From: Chloroflexota bacterium
GTDB lineage: Bacteria > Chloroflexota > Anaerolineae > Anaerolineales > Villigracilaceae
Length of the DNA: 64,000 nt
Direction of reading: 5' to 3'
Assembly: GCA_023459215.1 (NCBI GenBank)
Contig: JAEWVF010000005.1
Coordinates: 51,046 to 115,045, forward strand
Shown piece after piece: positions 60,312-64,000 of the stretch. Position numbers and translations under genes: made by a program. Under the pieces are notes generated by a model that saw nothing but the letters and a program-made list of their open reading frames with translations, did not search any database and had not been told where the DNA came from. The first letter of the stretch is position 1; each line of letters opens with the position of its first letter.

Positions 60312-61547
60312 TTACCCGCTCAAAGCCTGTTCCAAATCCGCTTGCAGATCGTCGTAATCTTCAATCCCAACGCTCAAGCGAATCATGCCTTCACGGATGC
60401 CCAATTCCAGGCGTTTCTCAGGCGGAAATTCAACATAAATCGTGTGAAAGGGGTGGATGGCCAGGGATTTGTTATCGTTGAAATTGGTTGCGCGGCGGAT
60501 AAACTTCAGGCGGTTCATCACATCCACACACTCGCGAGCCGAGGCAACATCGAAAGTCAACAAAGCGCCAGGCTTGCCCCCAAACTGTCGCCGGGCAATT
60601 TCGTAGAAAGGCGATGAAACCAAGCCCGGATAATTAACCACGCTAACCCGCGGCTGGGTCTCGAGCCAGGCCGCCAACCGCTGGGCATTTTCAATGGCGC
60701 GATCCATGCGCAAGGCCAGGGTTTCCAGGCCGATGGTTTGCAGAAAGGCGTTCATCGGCGCAAGGCAGGCCCCGGTATTGCGATAAACTTCCTTGCGCAA
60801 TTTGACCTGGAAAGCCAGGGAAGCATGTTTTTCCACCAGCGGGGAGACGCGCTTGTTCTTTGCCCAATCGAAAGTTCCGTGATCAAGAACCAACCCACCC
60901 ACCGAAGTGCCGCCGCCGGAAACAAATTTGGTGGTGCTCAGCACTTCCAGGTGGACGCCATGCCCCCTGGCATCGAAAACATACGGCGGGGTTAAAGTTG
61001 TATCCACCACCAGCAAGATATTATGTCGGTTTGCCAGATCCGCCAGGGCACGGATATCAGCCACCTCCATCTGCGGGTTGGCAATCGTCTCGAGGAAGAT
61101 CATCTTGACGGTTGGATCGATCCTGCGCTCCACATCCGCCAGGGAACTCATATCGGCGTAACTGAATTTGACCCCGAACGGTTCGAATGTGCTCTCAAGC
61201 AGGGAAACGGTATTGCCAAACAGGTAGCGAGTAGTCAGAATGGTGTCGCCGGCCGATAGCACGGTCATAATCACATTGCTGATCGCGGCCATGCCTGAGG
61301 CGCAAGCTGTAACCGAGACCGCCCCGGTCATCTCCTTGATGCGCAGTTCAAAATACTCAACCGTTGGGTTGGACCCGCGGCTGTAAACGTGGGCAGGCTT
61401 GGTTCCCATGAAGGCCGCCGACAGGTCATCGGCGCTGGCAAACTCAAAAGCATTCGAAAAATACACCGGCATTTGCAAAGCGCCATACGGATCGCTTTTG
61501 CTATGGGAAACGTTGAGGACACGGGTGGTAAAACCTTTGGGTTTCAT
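60312..61547 (-). CDS. Cys/Met-metabolism PLP enzyme (cystathionine synthase/lyase or O-acylhomoserine sulfhydrylase type)
   Basis: A 411-residue trans-sulfuration enzyme. PLP is held by Lys207 in STTKFVSGGG; YSRGSNPTVE, ACASGMAAIS and TRYLFGNT are family motifs, and the C-terminus has LSVGIED. Candidates are cystathionine gamma-synthase, gamma-lyase, methionine gamma-lyase or O-acetylhomoserine sulfhydrylase; motifs alone do not separate them. The location opposite the cysteine genes supports a role in sulfur amino acid interconversion. The ATG at 61547 starts the conserved region, with GGAA upstream. Confidence 0.9.
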   Translation of the reverse strand: MKPKGFTTRVLNVSHSKSDPYGALQMPVYFSNAFEFASADDLSAAFMGTKPAHVYSRGSNPTVEYFELRIKEMTGAVSVTACASGMAAISNVIMTVLSAGDTILTTRYLFGNTVSLLESTFEPFGVKFSYADMSSLADVERRIDPTVKMIFLETIANPQMEVADIRALADLANRHNILLVVDTTLTPPYVFDARGHGVHLEVLSTTKFVSGGGTSVGGLVLDHGTFDWAKNKRVSPLVEKHASLAFQVKLRKEVYRNTGACLAPMNAFLQTIGLETLALRMDRAIENAQRLAAWLETQPRVSVVNYPGLVSSPFYEIARRQFGGKPGALLTFDVASARECVDVMNRLKFIRRATNFNDNKSLAIHPFHTIYVEFPPEKRLELGIREGMIRLSVGIEDYDDLQADLEQALSG

Positions 61548-61865
61548 GGCATGTTCCAATCTTGAATGTGGGATCATTTCAAACAAAAATAGCGACAAAA
61601 TTGCTCAATTTTACCGCCGATGCCAAGCAAAACATAGCCGCAAAAGTGGCTTCCTGCTCGGCGGATTCGGCAAAACCCAACCAAATTTACTATTTACCCA
61701 GCGCATCCATCTTGTTATAGTCGGGCAATAACCAGCCCCGCCTTGTGGAAAATTAAAATATAGCCGTCACAAAATGCTTTCCCTGACCACTGAGCCATCT
61801 CGAACGGATGGTCGCACTCAAATCATCGCAAAGACAACGTCAAATTCAAGAAGGAGAACATCGCA
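61548..61865. other. 318-bp divergent intergenic region
   Basis: It separates the minus-strand PLP-enzyme gene from the sulfotransferase gene and should hold both promoters. I see AT-rich patches (61590-61620, 61680-61725, 61745-61765) but no convincing -35/-10 pair. AAGGAGA near 61851 is the sulfotransferase ribosome site. Confidence 0.5.
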
Positions 61866-62804
61866 ATGAGCAAGAAAATTTCCAACCTGATTATTTTCTT
61901 ATTCTTGATGGGTCGGGCCTGGGTTTTCTATAAACTCAAAAGATACAAAGATGTTGTGCGCGTTTTCAACCAAACGACACAACCGCCCCGCTATAAGAAA
62001 ACTGTCTTCTACGGGTACAAGCCGTCCCGCAATGATGTATTTGTTTGCACCTATGCCAAGAGCGGCACGTATTGGGCGCTCCAAATCGCCCAGCAAATCG
62101 CCTATTATGGTGAAGCAGAATTCGATTACATCCACGATCTCGTCCCCTGGCCGGATGTCCCCGCGCGAATCGGCATTCCACTCAACGATGAAAGTCCGCA
62201 GAAGATTTCGCCAACCGGCCTGCGGGTGATAAAAACCCACCTGGAAAGCGATTTCGTCCCCTACAACCCCGAATCCAAGTACATCATCATCGTGCGCGAC
62301 CCAAAGGATGCCTTTGTATCCAGCTATTACTTCTTCAAGGCATTTACCCCCTTTGAAGGGATGGAGCTTTCCCTAGATGAATTCCTGGAATTATTCCTGC
62401 AAAACGAATCGCCTTATGATTCCTGGGCTTCTCACGCAGCCAGTTATTGGCCCTGGCGCACGCGCTCGAATATAGCCTATTTAAACTTTGAAACGATGAA
62501 ACAGGATCCGACCAGCGCCATCGTCAAAATCGCTTCAGTAATGGGTGTGCAACTGACAGAAGCCCAACTGCAAAAAGTCATCCTTAAGAGCGATTTCGAG
62601 TATATGAAAGCAAACGATCATAAGTTTTCCCCCAATATTCCGATGTTCGCCAGGAGCGGCAAGAAAAAGCCCACCCTGCTGCGAAATGGGAAGAGCGGCA
62701 ACTCGCACGAATTGCTGACAAGAGAACAACAAGCTATGATCGATGAATTTTGCAAAAACGAACTGAAGCGCCTTGGCTCAGATATGCCCTATCCATGGGG
62801 ATAA
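61866..62804 (+). CDS. Sulfotransferase-domain protein
   Basis: A 312-residue protein like eukaryotic cytosolic sulfotransferases. A short hydrophobic N-terminus precedes the PAPS 5'-phosphosulfate loop, TYAKSGTYW (usual YPKSGTTW). The 3'-phosphate site is IIVRDPKDAFVSSYYFF, and FMKAND-like text appears as FEYMKANDHKFSPN near the C-terminus. A catalytic His is expected in VIKTHLESDF. It would transfer sulfate from PAPS to a hydroxyl. No PAPS synthesis genes are in the window. SD AAGGAGA supports the start. Confidence 0.88.
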   Translation: MSKKISNLIIFLFLMGRAWVFYKLKRYKDVVRVFNQTTQPPRYKKTVFYGYKPSRNDVFVCTYAKSGTYWALQIAQQIAYYGEAEFDYIHDLVPWPDVPARIGIPLNDESPQKISPTGLRVIKTHLESDFVPYNPESKYIIIVRDPKDAFVSSYYFFKAFTPFEGMELSLDEFLELFLQNESPYDSWASHAASYWPWRTRSNIAYLNFETMKQDPTSAIVKIASVMGVQLTEAQLQKVILKSDFEYMKANDHKFSPNIPMFARSGKKKPTLLRNGKSGNSHELLTREQQAMIDEFCKNELKRLGSDMPYPWG

Positions 62805-62863
62805 AAGCGCGCCAGGCCGCCTTCTGTCATCCTTTTTCAATGCGCATTACACGAAAAGTTCGC

Positions 62864-62876
62864 TAAAATCGGGTTT
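62864..62876 (+). promoter_or_regulatory. -10 box directly before the receiver-kinase gene (leaderless type)
   Basis: TAAAAT at 62864-62869 is followed by 7 bases and the ATG at 62877; no ribosome-binding site is visible. Confidence 0.5.
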
Positions 62877-64000
62877 ATGCAGCCAGAGTCGCTCGGCATC
62901 AAACCAGCAAAGCCAAGAACCAGCCTCATCCTGGTCATCTATTCGGATTCGAAAACCCGGCAGTATCTCGAACAATTACTGAGCACCCATGAAGATTTCA
63001 CGCTGGAATTTTGCGAAACAGCCGAGACCGCAGCGCAGTTTGCCCACCAATTGCTGCCAGATGTAATCCTGCTCGACACCAACCTGGACAATGCAGACAG
63101 CGCTGACATCTGTCGCCGTTTGCGCCTGGATGCCCACCTGCGAGGCTCGCCGATTTTGGTCATGCTCGATGCTTTTGACCGCAAAGCCAAAGCCCAGGCC
63201 CTGGACGCCGGCGCAGATGATTTCGTCAGCAAGCCCTTCGACGCGCTCGAGTTTTTGGCGCGGCTCCGCCCCCTAACCCGCCTGCGCCACTACGACAAGC
63301 TGTTTTCTGACCTGGAACGCTTCAAATGGCTAACCACCCATGCCCAGGAAGGGTATCTCCTGCTCGACAGCCTGGCCATCATCCAGTACGCCAACGAGCG
63401 CGCCGTCAACATGCTCAACCTGCCCGAAAACCCAACCGGGCTGGATTTTATTGCCGCTGTCCAGGCCAATTACATCGCCCGCCCGGCTGAAACCTGGCAA
63501 ACCTGGTTCGACGATCCATCGCCCTGCTTCCTGATGCGCCCGGAAAATGTCAACGCGCGCGCATTCTGGATGGTACTGGAAGCGTTGGATACGGACATCG
63601 GCGCGGAGACCCAGCGCATCGTGCGCCTGCGTGATGTCACCGAGAAAATGTCCATCTATCAGGATATTCGCCGTTTCCATGACACCATTACCCATAAACT
63701 TCGCACCCCGGTCTCGCTGATAGCCTCCAGCGTTTCGCTGATTAATTCGCAACTGGAACGTCTTTCTGCCGATGAAATTCGCGAACTGATGCAAACCGCC
63801 GCCAAGGGCGCTGAACGGCTGGTCTGGCAGGTGCGGGATGTTCTGACCTATATCGATGCGCCGCTCTCGATCAATATCGGCGAACCGGCCCAGGTGGGAC
63901 AGATCCCCGAAATCGTCGCGCGTCTGGCTGAAAAATTTGATATCCGCCAGTTGACGGTTTTTGCAGCCCAGGAACTCTCCGAGACCAGCATCCGCCTGAC
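62877..64000 (+). CDS. Response-regulator receiver / histidine kinase hybrid, 3' end outside window
   Basis: The frame is open from the ATG at 62877 to the window end (374 residues visible). A receiver domain (about 16-138) has phosphorylation site Asp67 (VILLDTN) and the Lys in FVSKPF. A PAS-like domain (about 150-255) follows with YLLLDSLAIIQYANERAVNML. The dimerisation domain has FHDTITHKLRTPVSL, where Lys replaces the usual Glu after the phospho-acceptor His. The ATPase domain begins near the edge. There is no membrane segment, so it is cytoplasmic, and output comes from the kinase or downstream genes not seen. Confidence 0.88.
   Translation, partial: MQPESLGIKPAKPRTSLILVIYSDSKTRQYLEQLLSTHEDFTLEFCETAETAAQFAHQLLPDVILLDTNLDNADSADICRRLRLDAHLRGSPILVMLDAFDRKAKAQALDAGADDFVSKPFDALEFLARLRPLTRLRHYDKLFSDLERFKWLTTHAQEGYLLLDSLAIIQYANERAVNMLNLPENPTGLDFIAAVQANYIARPAETWQTWFDDPSPCFLMRPENVNARAFWMVLEALDTDIGAETQRIVRLRDVTEKMSIYQDIRRFHDTITHKLRTPVSLIASSVSLINSQLERLSADEIRELMQTAAKGAERLVWQVRDVLTYIDAPLSINIGEPAQVGQIPEIVARLAEKFDIRQLTVFAAQELSETSIRL

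Noticed and set aside
1..64000. CRISPR arrays, rRNA genes, prophage or insertion sequences
   Set aside because: No regularly spaced repeats, no rRNA-like stretches, and no transposase, integrase or phage structural genes were seen in any frame.

Overview
The window is a dense, GC-rich bacterial chromosome segment. About 60 protein genes lie on both strands with one tRNA and many short intrinsic terminators; there is no rRNA, CRISPR array, phage or insertion sequence. The gene content best fits Chloroflexota, probably class Anaerolineae. That reading is my inference from protein flavour and composition: F420 biosynthesis, a membrane-anchored NACHT-HEAT protein, cohesin/LysM/dockerin secreted proteins, an ECF transporter linked to a SAM hydroxide adenosyltransferase, tandem DegV proteins, and a MoeZ-like E1 beside a CysO-like carrier. 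Heme A synthase points to an aerobic or facultative respiratory chain.

Layout. 1-1689: end of a methyltransferase, an AT-rich repeat-bearing membrane protein that looks foreign, and a small helical protein. 1731-9875: GH43 glycosidase, folC, lon, an SDR, an M24 peptidase and an ANT(4')-like nucleotidyltransferase. 9876-14237 (minus): SAM hydroxide adenosyltransferase, fused ECF ATPases, ECF-S and ECF-T. 14271-17573 (minus): TrkH/TrkA potassium uptake, fabD and rpmF, with a consensus promoter upstream of rpmF. 17804-24953: heme A synthase, a class-A beta-lactamase-fold protein, a zinc-ribbon coiled coil, a membrane NACHT-HEAT protein and an SsnA-like amidohydrolase. 25005-27878: F420 genes (npdG, cofE, a compact pyrophosphatase, a PPOX enzyme and an FbiB-C-like nitroreductase). 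27881-34420: a P-loop kinase, GNAT, MoeA, UbiA-like, DinB, SDR, aldo/keto reductase and upp. 34520-41902: a large sensor diguanylate cyclase, metG, the principal-type sigma factor and a YceD protein. 42086-47050: two DegV paralogues, udk, cyclophilin, a VTT membrane protein and an M20 dipeptidase. 47051-52480: histidine kinase, response regulator, orphan solute-binding lipoprotein and a CBS-ACT protein. 52555-52636: tRNA-Leu(GAG). 52729-55468 (minus): three secreted cohesin-family proteins. 55959-62804: sulfur assimilation (DUF4395, thioredoxin, CysK, CysE, CysO-like carrier, MoeZ-like E1, a Cys/Met-metabolism PLP enzyme) and a sulfotransferase. 62877-end: a receiver-kinase hybrid cut by the window edge.

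Three points stand out. First, the cohesin/LysM/dockerin trio could be a small non-cellulosomal surface assembly. Second, the sulfur cluster combines acetylserine-type genes with a CysO/MoeZ-type protein-thiocarboxylate system, behind a consensus-like promoter and an unusual structured 240-nt leader. Third, at least six genes have a -10 hexamer 6-8 nt before the ATG and no Shine-Dalgarno sequence, which suggests leaderless transcripts are routine here.
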